DNA of 43,141 nt, from the IMG/VR virus record IMGVR_UViG_3300035698_026535, positions 1 to 43,141 of that record, one strand, 5' to 3'. This stretch comes from a virus. Position numbers and translations under genes: made by a program. The notes below the pieces were generated by a model. The model made no database searches. It was given only the letters and a program-made list of their open reading frames with translations, and had not been told where the DNA came from. Below, piece by piece: positions 1 through 7,896 of the stretch. Positions within the stretch are counted from its first letter, which is position 1, and each line of letters begins with the position of its first letter.

Positions 1-89
1 AAAAACAAATGTAAAAATTCAAAATAATATCTTATATATTAATGTTGGATGAGATAACTTTCAAAACTAAAATGTTCTGATAACATCCA

Positions 90-219
90 ATATTTCAAGT
101 ACCTACGGAACGTAGGGAATTTACGCCCGTGGAGTTTAATACCTCTACATTAAATAATTTTAGATTATTTAATGTAGATACGAAGGAAGATACGATTCTT
201 CAGAATTGCATTAGTTCAC
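90..219 (+). pseudogene. Decayed TnpB 3' end with transposon right end
   Basis: From about base 100 one frame reads ERREFTPVEFNTS, almost the same as the C-terminal ERREFTPVKFNTS of the intact TnpB encoded at 3002-4240. The match continues at DNA level through a hairpin to the shared end TTAGTTCAC (211-219), after which the two copies differ. No TnpB body lies upstream, so only the last ~40 codons and the right end remain, with small deletions. It shows that this element family has been in the genome more than once. Similarity is seen directly; the decay history is inferred. Confidence 0.8.
144..178 (+). ncRNA. Right-end hairpin of TnpB element (candidate omega-RNA stem), copy 1
   Basis: Perfect 15-bp inverted repeat (144-158 with 164-178) around the 5-nt loop TTTAG. 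The same hairpin occurs in the intact element at 3050-3080. Three base pairs differ between the copies and each change is compensated on the other arm, so the structure rather than the sequence appears conserved. In TnpB systems the omega-RNA spans the tnpB 3' end and right end, which is where this stem lies; an RNA role here is inferred. Confidence 0.6.
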
Positions 220-245
220 TTTTATGACATTTAATTCTATTTTAG

Positions 246-280
246 AAAAGGATCCGTTAATCACGGTTCCTTTTCGTTTT
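246..280 (+). terminator. Probable intrinsic terminator before helicase gene
   Basis: Stem AAAAGGATCCGT (246-257) with ACGGTTCCTTTT (263-274), one T-T mismatch, 5-nt loop, followed by CGTTTT. It lies between the TnpB remnant and the helicase gene and would stop upstream transcription. Apart from this and the TnpB scar, the first 344 bases hold no gene. Confidence 0.55.
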
Positions 281-344
281 AAAAACGAGTAAAAAAAACA
301 TCCGTGAATTCTCTGTTATTGACGTGGATTAATTGGAGATAGAT

Positions 345-1778
345 ATGGATTTTAAAGAAATAGAAAAAAATCTAGAAACAACAGAACCAGAAGTAGAACA
401 GACACCTATCGATAAAGAAAACGATATAGAGGTAGAACAATTTGACATCTCTTTAGATTTACAAAGAGATCTTTTGAATTTAATTATAACAGACAGAAGT
501 TTTCTAATCAATTCTCTACGTCTTGTTAATCCAGAATATTTTAAAGATTTGGCACATAAAATAATATGTCGAACATGCCAAGAACATTTTAATGAGTATA
601 GTTCGCCAATTACAGGTGATGTTCTTATACAAGAAGTCAACAAAAAACACGGCGAAAATCGTCAACTCCCAAGAATGCTTGCTGAGATCGATATCATATC
701 AGACAGAACAGAACAAGCATATCAAAACAAAGAATATTACGAAAGAACTGTTAGCAAGTTTGCCAAAGCCCAAGCAATGAAAATGGCAATTGTAAACTCT
801 GTCGATCTTATTGATACTGGCGAATATGAAAAAATAGAAGCTAATATTAGAGAAGCTCTCTTGGTTGCACCAAATGTGTCGTTAGGTATTAATATCTTCG
901 AGAATGTCAGGGAACGATACCGAAAAATATTATCTGAAGCCGAAGGCGAGAAATTTACAACTGGGTGGTCTACTGTAGACCGAGATCTAAATGGCGGAAT
1001 GGGTCGAAAAGAAATTGGACTTATCTTCGCTAACTCAGGGGTAGGAAAATCACTTTGGTTAGCAAAAGTTGGAGTAGAAAACCTAATCAAAATGAAAAAG
1101 ATTTTATTTATTTCATGTGAAATGTCCGAAGAAAGAGTCGCAGAGCGAATCGACTCTATGCTCACTCATATTCCTATAAACGAACTAATATATAAAATAC
1201 CTGAAGTAGAATCTCGAATTGGCGAAATACAAAAATGTATTACCTCTCATATCCAAATCAAAGAATTTCCAGCAGGTGAAGCAACTATAATTGACTTTAA
1301 AGCTTATGCTAATCAACTATACAACTATACTGGTTTTCGTCCTGATTTGATATTATTAGATTATATTGACGAGGTAAGATGTTCAAACTCAAGACTGAAT
1401 ACTTATGAAGGACAATATACTACTCTAAGAGAATATAGAGCATGGATGCAAACAGAGAATATGGGCGGGTATACAGCTACTCAAGCCAATAGAACGGGCC
1501 GCGAAGTTAGTGTTATCGATGAAGGACAGATTGGTGATTCGTATGCTAAAATTAGAGTAACAGATTTGGCATGGTCTCTTAATCAATCACATGAAGAATA
1601 TGGAGTGAATCTTGCCCGTCTCTTTGCGGTCAAACACCGAGGAGGAAGAGGAAGATATTTGATTTGGGTAAAAATAGATCCCAACACTCTAAAGATGAGC
1701 GAAATTACAGAAGCTGAATATGAAAATATTTTAGGTACACATATACCAACAGATGTAGTTGGAGAAGAAAGTTTATGA
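345..1778 (+). CDS. DnaB-family replicative DNA helicase (T4 gp41-like)
   Basis: Hexameric 5'-3' helicase that unwinds the phage replication fork and works with the primase encoded at 7945-8955. The N-terminal ~150 residues form a helical DnaB-N-like region. The C-terminal RecA-fold ATPase has Walker A ANSGVGKS at about residues 229-236 and a Walker B-like LILLDYID near 335-342. The length of 477 aa is normal for gp41/DnaB. I chose the ATG at 345 because GGAGA (335-339) stands 5 nt before it; the TTG at 333 has no such site. It leads the + strand replication block that continues, after the TnpB insertion, with the ssDNA-binding protein and recombinase. Family assignment is secure; gp41 equivalence rests on motif and context. 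Confidence 0.93.
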   Translation: MDFKEIEKNLETTEPEVEQTPIDKENDIEVEQFDISLDLQRDLLNLIITDRSFLINSLRLVNPEYFKDLAHKIICRTCQEHFNEYSSPITGDVLIQEVNKKHGENRQLPRMLAEIDIISDRTEQAYQNKEYYERTVSKFAKAQAMKMAIVNSVDLIDTGEYEKIEANIREALLVAPNVSLGINIFENVRERYRKILSEAEGEKFTTGWSTVDRDLNGGMGRKEIGLIFANSGVGKSLWLAKVGVENLIKMKKILFISCEMSEERVAERIDSMLTHIPINELIYKIPEVESRIGEIQKCITSHIQIKEFPAGEATIIDFKAYANQLYNYTGFRPDLILLDYIDEVRCSNSRLNTYEGQYTTLREYRAWMQTENMGGYTATQANRTGREVSVIDEGQIGDSYAKIRVTDLAWSLNQSHEEYGVNLARLFAVKHRGGRGRYLIWVKIDPNTLKMSEITEAEYENILGTHIPTDVVGEESL

Positions 1779-1795
1779 AACGTAATAATATATGG

Positions 1796-1837
1796 AAAAA
1801 TTGATCCTTCTTTCTTTATTAATAAGTATCAATTTTT
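1796..1837 (+). terminator. Hairpin after helicase gene, possible terminator
   Basis: AAAAATTGAT (1796-1805) pairs with ATCAATTTTT (1828-1837) and the right arm runs into a T-tract. The loop is long (22 nt) and contains the self-complementary TTATTAATAA. It sits in the 78-bp gap between the helicase and the GroES-like gene and could end or attenuate helicase transcription. The A+T-rich stem makes this moderate evidence only. Confidence 0.4.
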
Positions 1838-1856
1838 TTAACAAGGAGAAATCAAT

Positions 1857-2243
1857 ATGAAAAAAATAGTTCCAATGGATCCGCAAATTCTGTGCGTGAA
1901 AATTGAACTTCAAAGTCAGGTAGGTAAATTTATTATACCAGGCCAAGACGAAAAAATTAGTGCGGTTAGAAAAGTCGTAGGAGTTAGTTCTGCCGCAGAA
2001 AAAAGAAATATTTCAGAAGGAGATATTGTAGTTACAAGAGGAATTCAATATCCACATATTCCAAAATACCTAACAGAAAACGACGAAGTACCTTTTCGCA
2101 CAGATGACACTGTTGAGATCTTAGATGTTTCTCAGATTATTGCAGTGTACAAAGAAGAAAACAAAATAGAAAAAGAAAAAAGAGCAGTATACAAACAAGA
2201 AACTACAGCGTGTCAAGAAACACGAAAAAAAAATATGAACTGA
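1857..2243 (+). CDS. GroES/gp31-like co-chaperonin (diverged)
   Basis: 128-aa protein whose first ~100 residues follow the GroES pattern: an early strand ILCVKIEL, then GKFIIPG where GroES has its mobile-loop and IIP region, a conserved-looking VRKVVGV, GDIVVTRG, and a terminal strand SQIIAVYKEE. Phage T4 encodes such a protein (gp31), which replaces GroES on the host GroEL so the major capsid protein folds; the same role is inferred here. The last ~30 residues are charged and rich in Lys/Glu, an extension not usual in GroES. Ribosome site AAGGAG precedes the ATG by 8 nt. The fold call is from pattern reading, so another small beta-barrel is possible. Confidence 0.55.
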   Translation: MKKIVPMDPQILCVKIELQSQVGKFIIPGQDEKISAVRKVVGVSSAAEKRNISEGDIVVTRGIQYPHIPKYLTENDEVPFRTDDTVEILDVSQIIAVYKEENKIEKEKRAVYKQETTACQETRKKNMN

Positions 2244-2257
2244 AAGGAGAAAGAGAA

Positions 2258-2752
2258 ATGGAAGCTATTCCACATATAGAAGTAGACATCACGATTTTTG
2301 AAGAAACATTTACTAGAAATATTAATGAAGATTTATTGGTAAGCTCCGAACATCTCGATGAATGTTTAGAAAAACAAGCTGCGCTTTACGCATACTATTC
2401 AGTAAGAATGCAACAAGCTACGACAATGCGTGACCAGGCAGAATTTGAATATAGTAAAATCATAAATGAAGCTATGCAAGTTGTAAGAGTAGAGCTTATT
2501 GATGAAAAAATTCGAGTAACTGATAAACAAGTTGAGGCTAGAGTAAAAAGTATTCCAGAAATTATATTAGCAAAACAAGAATATCTTGATGCATGCTCTA
2601 AAAGAGATCAATTATATGCCTTGGTGAGAGCATTAGAACATAAAAAAGATGCGGTACTTGCATTGGCTTACCGTAGGAGAAGCGAAATTGATGCTCTTAC
2701 AAATCACGTTGCTTATTCAAAAATTATTCCTAGATCAGGAATTGAGGAATAA
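2258..2752 (+). CDS. Conserved-type helical protein, function unknown
   Basis: 164-aa, strongly charged protein, predicted almost all alpha-helical from about residue 35, with heptad-like stretches such as LDECLEKQAALYAYY and KQEYLDACSKRDQLYALV that suggest a coiled coil. No enzyme motif is visible. The ATG at 2258 is chosen because AAGGAGA (2243-2249) lies 8 nt upstream and directly follows the stop of the GroES-like gene; an ATG at 2210 would overlap that gene. It is followed 2 nt later by the next small gene, so the three genes from 1857 probably form one transcript. Its place among replication genes suggests a DNA-metabolism accessory, but that is a guess. Confidence 0.75.
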   Translation: MEAIPHIEVDITIFEETFTRNINEDLLVSSEHLDECLEKQAALYAYYSVRMQQATTMRDQAEFEYSKIINEAMQVVRVELIDEKIRVTDKQVEARVKSIPEIILAKQEYLDACSKRDQLYALVRALEHKKDAVLALAYRRRSEIDALTNHVAYSKIIPRSGIEE

Positions 2753-2754
2753 TA

Positions 2755-3000
2755 ATGCCTAAGATTAAAATATTCAGATCAGATATTAAAAAACTACTTG
2801 ATTCTCTGCCGCCAAATTTAAAAGTTCCACTAAAAAAAGATCCTATTACTGCCATGAATACTGATCAAATAATGCAACAAATCGATGAGAAAACACCAAT
2901 TGGCAAACAGTATTATCTTCAATTAGTAGAAGTTGTATACAAAAAGAAAAAAGATAAAACATGGAAAAAATTTGGAGAAGGCGAAGGAACGATTTTGTGA
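2755..3000 (+). CDS. Small basic protein, function unknown; 3' end at TnpB insertion
   Basis: 81-aa Lys-rich protein with no motif I recognise. It starts 2 nt after the upstream stop with GAGG in the preceding codons, so translation is probably coupled. Its stop codon TGA (2998-3000) lies in GTGAAC, the sequence that forms the end of the TnpB element on the other strand (TTAGTTCAC in tnpB sense). The element therefore abuts or supplies the stop, and the gene may have been shortened by the insertion. The C-terminal residues GEGEGTIL give no sign of a conserved end. Comparison with an element-free relative would settle the original length. Confidence 0.65.
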   Translation: MPKIKIFRSDIKKLLDSLPPNLKVPLKKDPITAMNTDQIMQQIDEKTPIGKQYYLQLVEVVYKKKKDKTWKKFGEGEGTIL

Positions 3001-3001
3001 A

Positions 3002-4240
3002 CTAACACAACTCTGAAGAGTCATATCTTCCTGATTCAATGTTCATACTTGCACTAGATAATCTAAGATTATCTAGTGCAGAGGTATTAAACTTCACAGG
3101 CGTAAATTCCCTACGTTCCATAGGTAATGATTCTAACAAAATATTATAACTAGAATGGACATCTCTATCTTTAGAGTATCCACAGCGACAATTATAAATC
3201 CTATCAGACAAACTAATTTTATTTAATAAACCACATTTGTTACATAGTTGAGTACTTGGAAAATACCTATCAACAATGGATGTCTGCGGAAGTTTTTTGA
3301 TTTCCGAAATTATCCCACCCATTATTGATTGTTGTACTTGTTTGCCAAATAAACCACTGTGCCAACCTTTGATATTTTCATCTTGAATTGCAATATGCGA
3401 ATAATTATTTTTTAAATAACTAACTATTTTATTTTTAACATCTTTCTTTCTATTAGTTAATTTTTCATATATTAATCCTACTTTATTTTTTTGTTTCCTA
3501 TAATTATTACTACCTTTTATTTTTTTAGATAACTTTCGTTGTTCTTGTTTGATTTTATTTGTAATTGGAAATTTGGTTTGAAATTTTATCCCATTGGAAA
3601 GTGTTAAATCATTTTTGATTCCAAAATCAATTCCAACTACTTCTTTAGAGTTATTTTGTTTCTCCTTATCAAAATAACAAATAACATGCATATAATAACC
3701 TGATGGTTTTTTAATTAGATTGGCATTAGCAAATTCAACATTTTTAGGTATTTGTTCTAACCCTTTGACGTAAAATAAAGATTTGCATTTCTGTAATTTC
3801 AATCTATTGTTTATAAATTTATAAGTATATCCGTATTGTTTTAAAGGTATTGAATTTATTTGACATTTATATTTTAGTTTACCAATTTTATTATTTCTTT
3901 TTTTCTTGGAAGATAAAGCTTTGATTGAAGTCCAAGTTCTTTGTAATAATTCTTGTTTTATTTGACTACCAATTACTTCTAATTCTCTAAGTTCTTCTTC
4001 TTTTTCTTTATTTAATACTTTAACTTTTTTCTTTTTCGTGTTATAATTGGTCAAATCATTAAAAGAAATAATATCATTATATATCCATTTTGCTTCCAGA
4101 AACAATTTATTCAGAAAATATTTTTGTTTATTATTCAATTTGTTAGATTGAATTTTTAATTCAAATACTTTACAGACTTGACTTTCTCGTCTAAGCCTTG
4201 TTTTAATCAAAGATTCTTTAATTTGTTGATTTTTACTCAT
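3002..4240 (-). CDS. tnpB: TnpB RNA-guided nuclease (RuvC, OrfB zinc ribbon)
   Basis: RNA-guided DNA endonuclease of the IS200/IS605 family and ancestor of Cas12. The RuvC triad appears intact: Asp in VVGIDFGIKND (about residue 205), Glu in AIQDENIKGW (about 288), Asp in KDRDVHSSYNI (about 360). A zinc ribbon CNKCG...CRCGY lies between the last two. At 412 aa it is near the usual TnpB length. No ribosome site is seen; the ATG at 4240 gives a normal TnpB N terminus, with longer alternatives at 4267 and 4273. The last ~40 codons carry the right-end hairpin. Guide specificity would come from sequence beyond TTAGTTCAC, here the antisense of the 3' end of the gene at 2755-3000. Activity is inferred from intact motifs. 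Confidence 0.93.
   Translation of the reverse strand: MSKNQQIKESLIKTRLRRESQVCKVFELKIQSNKLNNKQKYFLNKLFLEAKWIYNDIISFNDLTNYNTKKKKVKVLNKEKEEELRELEVIGSQIKQELLQRTWTSIKALSSKKKRNNKIGKLKYKCQINSIPLKQYGYTYKFINNRLKLQKCKSLFYVKGLEQIPKNVEFANANLIKKPSGYYMHVICYFDKEKQNNSKEVVGIDFGIKNDLTLSNGIKFQTKFPITNKIKQEQRKLSKKIKGSNNYRKQKNKVGLIYEKLTNRKKDVKNKIVSYLKNNYSHIAIQDENIKGWHSGLFGKQVQQSIMGGIISEIKKLPQTSIVDRYFPSTQLCNKCGLLNKISLSDRIYNCRCGYSKDRDVHSSYNILLESLPMERREFTPVKFNTSALDNLRLSSASMNIESGRYDSSELC
3050..3080 (-). ncRNA. Right-end hairpin of TnpB element (candidate omega-RNA stem), copy 2
   Basis: Perfect 13-bp inverted repeat TGCACTAGATAAT (3050-3062) with ATTATCTAGTGCA (3068-3080), 5-nt loop, inside the last codons of tnpB. 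Relative to the copy at 144-178 three base pairs change from A-T or T-A to G-C or C-G with both partners altered. This is covariation over a coding region and fits an RNA scaffold function shared by TnpB systems. Confidence 0.6.
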
Positions 4241-4345
4241 TATTCTACTAGTATATATTATTGACATTATCATAATTATTAATTCAGGTTAGTTTATTTT
4301 ACCCGCGTGACAAGTAGAGATTAACAATTTTGTAAGGAGAAAAGA

Positions 4346-5092
4346 ATGGGGTTTTTAGTTACTATTAAATATCATTCTAAATTAGAAGATGGAAAATTTG
4401 GATATGATATGGAACAAGAAGAAGAACAATCATTAAAGGTGGGCAATAAAGAAGATAATATTACCCATGAAGAATTAGCTATTGCAATTCTCAAGCAGCT
4501 GTCTAGAAGAGACATACTTGTAAGTGAAGTTGAAGCCGTACAGTTTATAAAGAAAACACTTAAAGTGAAAGAATCAAAAAATGGTATAATTATTGGTCAT
4601 AAGAAATACACTTTTGATGACGTAAAAGATTTAGGATCTGTGCATATAGAAGAAATCAATCGAAACGAACCCCTACCTCCTCAACCTCAACCGAACGCTC
4701 AGCTAGAAAAAGTAAATCTTTCTCAAGTTCCTGTTTCTCAGATACCGCCAAATTCCATGCCGATTATTAAAGTAGAATTCTTTGAACCAGAACCCGCCTA
4801 CCAAAAATTTAGTCAACAATTTCAACAAATGGGACTTACAGTTGGGAAGAAATATAAGATTATAAAAGAAATAGGAATGCCTTCTATTAGTGGAGGAGTG
4901 GATGTTACAAAATATAAAATCATTAATGATACTGGCGGGACTATTGATGTTCCCGTTCAACACTTCACTGCGACATCGATGAGCGGGCAACTAGACCAAA
5001 CAAATACATCAGAAGGACCAGCTCCTGAAATACCTTTATCCTATAGCGGAAGAGATTCAGGAGGATCTGGAGGAATGATTACTTTACGCTAA
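4346..5092 (+). CDS. Unknown protein with proline-rich linker
   Basis: 248-aa protein I do not recognise. Residues 1-105 are a mixed alpha/beta region; about 110-140 is a Pro/Gln-rich linker (PLPPQPQPNAQ); then a second compact region contains GKKYKIIKEIG and KYKIINDTGGTIDVPVQHF, a pattern like the small beta-barrel domains in which a regulatory protein contacts ligand or DNA. The tail is Gly/Ser-rich (GRDSGGSGG). A strong site AAGGAGA precedes the ATG by 7 nt. It sits directly after the TnpB element and before the ssDNA-binding protein gene. No signal peptide or membrane segment. A role in replication is only suggested by position. Confidence 0.75.
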   Translation: MGFLVTIKYHSKLEDGKFGYDMEQEEEQSLKVGNKEDNITHEELAIAILKQLSRRDILVSEVEAVQFIKKTLKVKESKNGIIIGHKKYTFDDVKDLGSVHIEEINRNEPLPPQPQPNAQLEKVNLSQVPVSQIPPNSMPIIKVEFFEPEPAYQKFSQQFQQMGLTVGKKYKIIKEIGMPSISGGVDVTKYKIINDTGGTIDVPVQHFTATSMSGQLDQTNTSEGPAPEIPLSYSGRDSGGSGGMITLR

Positions 5093-5181
5093 AATAACAT
5101 GTAAAATTAATACACACAGTTATCTTTATTAGACTAATTGTATAAACATAAAAACTAAACAAAACTAAGGAGGTTTAACAA

Positions 5182-6048
5182 ATGCAAAACATAAACATTG
5201 CGGATCTTAGAGCAAAACTCAATGAACTAAAAAGTGGAAATACTAATCGAAACTTTGATTTTCTAGAGAAATTTTATAATCCACCAGATTGGAATGACAC
5301 CCTTGTCGCTCGATCAACTATTCGTCTTCTTCCTGGAAAGAAAACAGAATCAGGTGATAACGAACTCTTTTTCACAGAAACCCTATTACACAAAATCAAT
5401 GGAAAGAATTATCATTGCCCAAGAAAAACTGGACAAGGTTGTCCAGTTTGCGAGTATAATAGAGCACTCTGGGCAACCGAGAAAGTCGAGAACATTGAAA
5501 TTGCCCGTGATCTCAAAGCCAAAAAGAGATTTTACATGAATGTGATTGCTCGCGAACGAACTGTTGTAAACAAAAAAACAGGAGAAAATGAAGTTCGAAT
5601 AAATGATGGCCCGTTAATTTACAGTTGTGGAGTCAAAGTTTTTGAGAAAATTCTCAAATTCATGGTTGACGAAGAGTATGGTGATCTCACCGATCTTTAT
5701 GAAGGATACGATTTCCAAGTTAGAAAAGAGAAACAAGGAGATTGGCCAAATTATGACGATTCCAAATCATTAAAGAATCCTTCTGTTGCAGGAACCAAAG
5801 ATGAAATAGCTACTTGGACGGATAACCTTCATGATTTAAATGCGTTGATCAGGCACGAATTGTACAATGATTTGAAACACCAACTCGATATCTATCGTGG
5901 AGTTGTTGCCGATCCATTCTCGACAAAACAAGCAACAACAGTAATAGATTCTCCTGTTGTTACTGAAACTCCTTCGGTTGACGTAGCATCGTCTGGAGAA
6001 GGAGCAGATGATTTTTTCAGAGAACTGGAGAAACTGCGCCAGAAATAA
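5182..6048 (+). CDS. ssDNA-binding protein, T4 gp32-like
   Basis: Cooperative single-stranded DNA-binding protein that coats replication and recombination intermediates. Residues 1-20 are a basic leader of the kind gp32 uses for self-interaction. The OB-fold core follows, with the diagnostic zinc site H78-C79-C87-C90 in the stretch YHCPRKTGQGCPVC. The core ends near residue 220, then a Thr/Val/Ser linker leads to an acidic-hydrophobic tip GADDFFRELEKL, which in T4 recruits partner proteins. At 288 aa it is close to gp32 (301 aa). AAGGAGG stands 9 nt before the ATG, one of the best ribosome sites in the window, as expected for an abundant protein. The gene before UvsX fits a recombination-replication operon. 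Confidence 0.9.
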   Translation: MQNINIADLRAKLNELKSGNTNRNFDFLEKFYNPPDWNDTLVARSTIRLLPGKKTESGDNELFFTETLLHKINGKNYHCPRKTGQGCPVCEYNRALWATEKVENIEIARDLKAKKRFYMNVIARERTVVNKKTGENEVRINDGPLIYSCGVKVFEKILKFMVDEEYGDLTDLYEGYDFQVRKEKQGDWPNYDDSKSLKNPSVAGTKDEIATWTDNLHDLNALIRHELYNDLKHQLDIYRGVVADPFSTKQATTVIDSPVVTETPSVDVASSGEGADDFFRELEKLRQK

Positions 6049-6067
6049 TAAGCAAGATAGTTTCTTT

Positions 6068-6105
6068 CCCAAGGGTGTGTAGAGAAATATTTATGCACCC
6101 TTGGG
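6068..6105 (+). promoter_or_regulatory. Strong hairpin between gp32-like and uvsX genes
   Basis: CCCAAGGGTG (6068-6077) pairs perfectly with CACCCTTGGG (6096-6105), loop 18 nt. It is unusually G+C-rich for this genome. No T-run follows, so it is not a classic intrinsic terminator. It could stabilise the 3' end of the upstream message, be an RNA processing site, or control uvsX, whose TAGGAG ribosome site begins 10 nt later. Confidence 0.55.
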
Positions 6106-6126
6106 ATATACTTATAGGAGAACACA

Positions 6127-7269
6127 ATGGCTAAAAGAAAAAATAAAAAAGAAATTGAATCAAAAGTAAAAAACCAAGCCAACGAAGAAATTATCAGCAA
6201 AATTTGTGCTAGTATTCCTGGAGCCCAAATCATTCAACCAGAAAACGAACTTGGATATATTGGTACAGGTAACCTTGCAATAGATTTCATTTGCTCAGGA
6301 AAATTTTGGGGCGGTGGAATTCCAATGGGAAGAATTACCGAAATCTTTGGATCGTCTTCTACTGGAAAAACAGTAGTTGGAACACATATTATTCGAGGTG
6401 TTCAGAAAGCGGGTGGAGTAGGAATCCTTATTGATAGCGAATCTGCTTATTCAGCGTCATTTGGTGAGATATTAGGTCTTGATGCATCGAAATTGATTTA
6501 TTTACAACCTGAATGTCTGGAAGACTGTTTTACAAGAATCGTACAGATTGTACAACATATTAGAGACAATACATCTGATATGAGACCTATTGCAATCGTA
6601 TATGATTCAATCGCAGCTTCTCCATCACGAAGAGAGATTACAAAAGTTCAAGCTGGTGAAGATATCGGATCCTCAATGGGACACAGAGCTCTTGTTTGTT
6701 CTGATTATCTTCGTAACATTGCAAGTTTTTTAGCAAAACAAAAAGCTGCAGTTATTGTTATAAATCAAATAAGAGAAAAAATAGGAATGTTGTTTGGGAA
6801 CCCGGAAACTACAGCGGGCGGAGGCAGAAGCCTTGAGTTTTATTGCTCCCTCCGTCTTAATTGCAAAGGGAGAGGTAGAATAACCGATAAACAAAAAAGG
6901 GTATGTGGCATTGAAATGGATGTTCTCAATGTCAAAAACAGATGTTCAAAGCCATTCCGCGTCGCGAGTGGATTGGAATTATTCTTCGACCAAGGAATCA
7001 GTCCGACGTCAGGTTTAGTAAAACTTCTTGTCGAAGAAGAAAAGCTTGTCCAAGGAGGAGGATGGTACTCCATCAATGATGGCTCAGACAATCCTACCAA
7101 ATTTAGAGAAAAGAACTTTGTTCATATTTTGTTGGATAACCCTGAGTTGGTTGAAGCTCCCAGTCGTGAGGCTTTAGAAGAATATCTGGGAATTAATCGA
7201 CAATCATTGGAAGCTTCTTTGTCTGAGGATATTGAGATCGAAGAGGAAGATGGCGATATTCAAGAATAA
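6127..7269 (+). CDS. uvsX: UvsX/RecA-family recombinase
   Basis: ATP-dependent strand-exchange protein for recombination-dependent replication and repair. Walker A GSSSTGKT is at residues 75-82, the acidic EsAy region LIDSESAYS follows near 106, Walker B AIVYDSIAA near 157, and the RecA-like VINQIREK at about 211 precedes TAGGGRSLEF, the DNA-binding loop 2 region. The acidic C terminus (EDIEIEEEDGD) resembles those of UvsX and RecA. 380 aa is normal. GGAG stands 8 nt before the ATG. It is the last gene of the + strand block and is closed by the inverted repeat at 7352-7407. It should act with the gp32-like protein encoded just upstream; a UvsY-type mediator is not identified in the window. 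Confidence 0.93.
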   Translation: MAKRKNKKEIESKVKNQANEEIISKICASIPGAQIIQPENELGYIGTGNLAIDFICSGKFWGGGIPMGRITEIFGSSSTGKTVVGTHIIRGVQKAGGVGILIDSESAYSASFGEILGLDASKLIYLQPECLEDCFTRIVQIVQHIRDNTSDMRPIAIVYDSIAASPSRREITKVQAGEDIGSSMGHRALVCSDYLRNIASFLAKQKAAVIVINQIREKIGMLFGNPETTAGGGRSLEFYCSLRLNCKGRGRITDKQKRVCGIEMDVLNVKNRCSKPFRVASGLELFFDQGISPTSGLVKLLVEEEKLVQGGGWYSINDGSDNPTKFREKNFVHILLDNPELVEAPSREALEEYLGINRQSLEASLSEDIEIEEEDGDIQE

Positions 7270-7351
7270 GAGTTTTCTGAATGTGGGTAATGACTAATCC
7301 ATTGGGTAGATTACTAGAGCATAGCTCGTTTATTAATTCATACTAAACATG

Positions 7352-7407
7352 CTTTAAATAAAAATCATTAAAGCTTTCATCTAAGCTTTAATGATTTTTA
7401 TTTAAAG
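7352..7407. terminator. Bidirectional terminator, perfect 25-bp inverted repeat
   Basis: Bases 7352-7376 and 7383-7407 are exact reverse complements around the 6-nt loop TCATCT. It lies between the convergent genes uvsX (+) and the small gene ending at 7415 (-), with A-rich left and T-rich right flanks inside the arms, so it can stop transcription from both sides. Confidence 0.8.
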
Positions 7408-7414
7408 ATTCATA

Positions 7415-7690
7415 TTATTGTTCATTTTGAATAGCTGTAATTAATTTTTTTACGATTAGTATATGAGAAAATGGCTTCAACGCTTGTAATAATTCATTCT
7501 TATTGTTTTGTATAAGATCAGACAACGTCTGAGCTTTCAGAGCTGCTTGTTGTGCCAAGTTCTGGGCACATTGGGTATTAAGCTGAGGACCCAATTGTTG
7601 CTCTAGGTCAGGATTTTCTAGTAATGCAAGTAAGACATCATTATTTTTTAACGCTTCATTAAAAATTATATAATTTTCGAATGTTATCAT
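7415..7690 (-). CDS. Small Gln/Leu-rich helical protein, unknown
   Basis: 91-aa protein rich in Gln, Asn and Leu, predicted all helical (NLAQQAALKAQTLSDLIQ). No motif recognised. Its ATG overlaps the TGA stop of the gene at 7687-7896 by four bases (ATGA), so the two are translationally coupled and probably cofunctional. It ends 8 nt from the large bidirectional terminator, marking the end of a - strand operon that begins with the primase. Confidence 0.65.
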   Translation of the reverse strand: MITFENYIIFNEALKNNDVLLALLENPDLEQQLGPQLNTQCAQNLAQQAALKAQTLSDLIQNNKNELLQALKPFSHILIVKKLITAIQNEQ

Positions 7691-7896
7691 TGTGGTTTCT
7701 CGCTATTAATGAGAATTTCTTCTCCATCTATATTTTTCAATTGTTTTTCGTTGATAGGTCTAATAGAAATTCCACGCCCCTCGCCAGTTTCCACATATTC
7801 AGTAATCAATTTTTTCTGTTGAATCATCTGAATCTCTTCTTCGGTAAGACCTTCGAGATCTGGAGGAAGCATTTGATCTTCATTTAAAATTTTCAT
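7687..7896 (-). CDS. Small acidic protein, unknown
   Basis: 69-aa acidic protein (MKILNEDQMLPPDLEGLTEE at its start) without a recognised motif. The ATG at 7896 is chosen because AGGAG lies 7 nt upstream; an ATG at 7914 would extend it by six residues but lacks a ribosome site. Coupled by an ATGA overlap to the downstream gene at 7415-7690, and 48 nt after the primase stop, so all three probably share a transcript. Confidence 0.65.
   Translation of the reverse strand: MKILNEDQMLPPDLEGLTEEEIQMIQQKKLITEYVETGEGRGISIRPINEKQLKNIDGEEILINSEKPQ

Larger units (their letters stand above)
2997..4300 (-). mobile_element. IS605/IS607-type element with TnpB only (no TnpA)
   Basis: The right end is well placed because the scar at 90-219 shares it up to TTAGTTCAC (here 2997-3005, complement). 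The left end cannot be fixed: nothing in 4274-4345 repeats elsewhere in the window, so 4300 is nominal. There is no TnpA-type transposase, so the element would need one supplied in trans or persist through TnpB-guided cutting. It sits between two + strand genes, interrupting the replication block. Confidence 0.7.

Noticed and set aside
737-1165. 142-codon frame on the - strand
   Set aside because: Antisense to the helicase ATPase domain; a shadow of its codon pattern.
5892-6233. 113-codon frame on the - strand with hydrophobic stretches
   Set aside because: It lies antisense across the gp32-like 3' end and the uvsX 5' end, both secure genes, and has no ribosome site.
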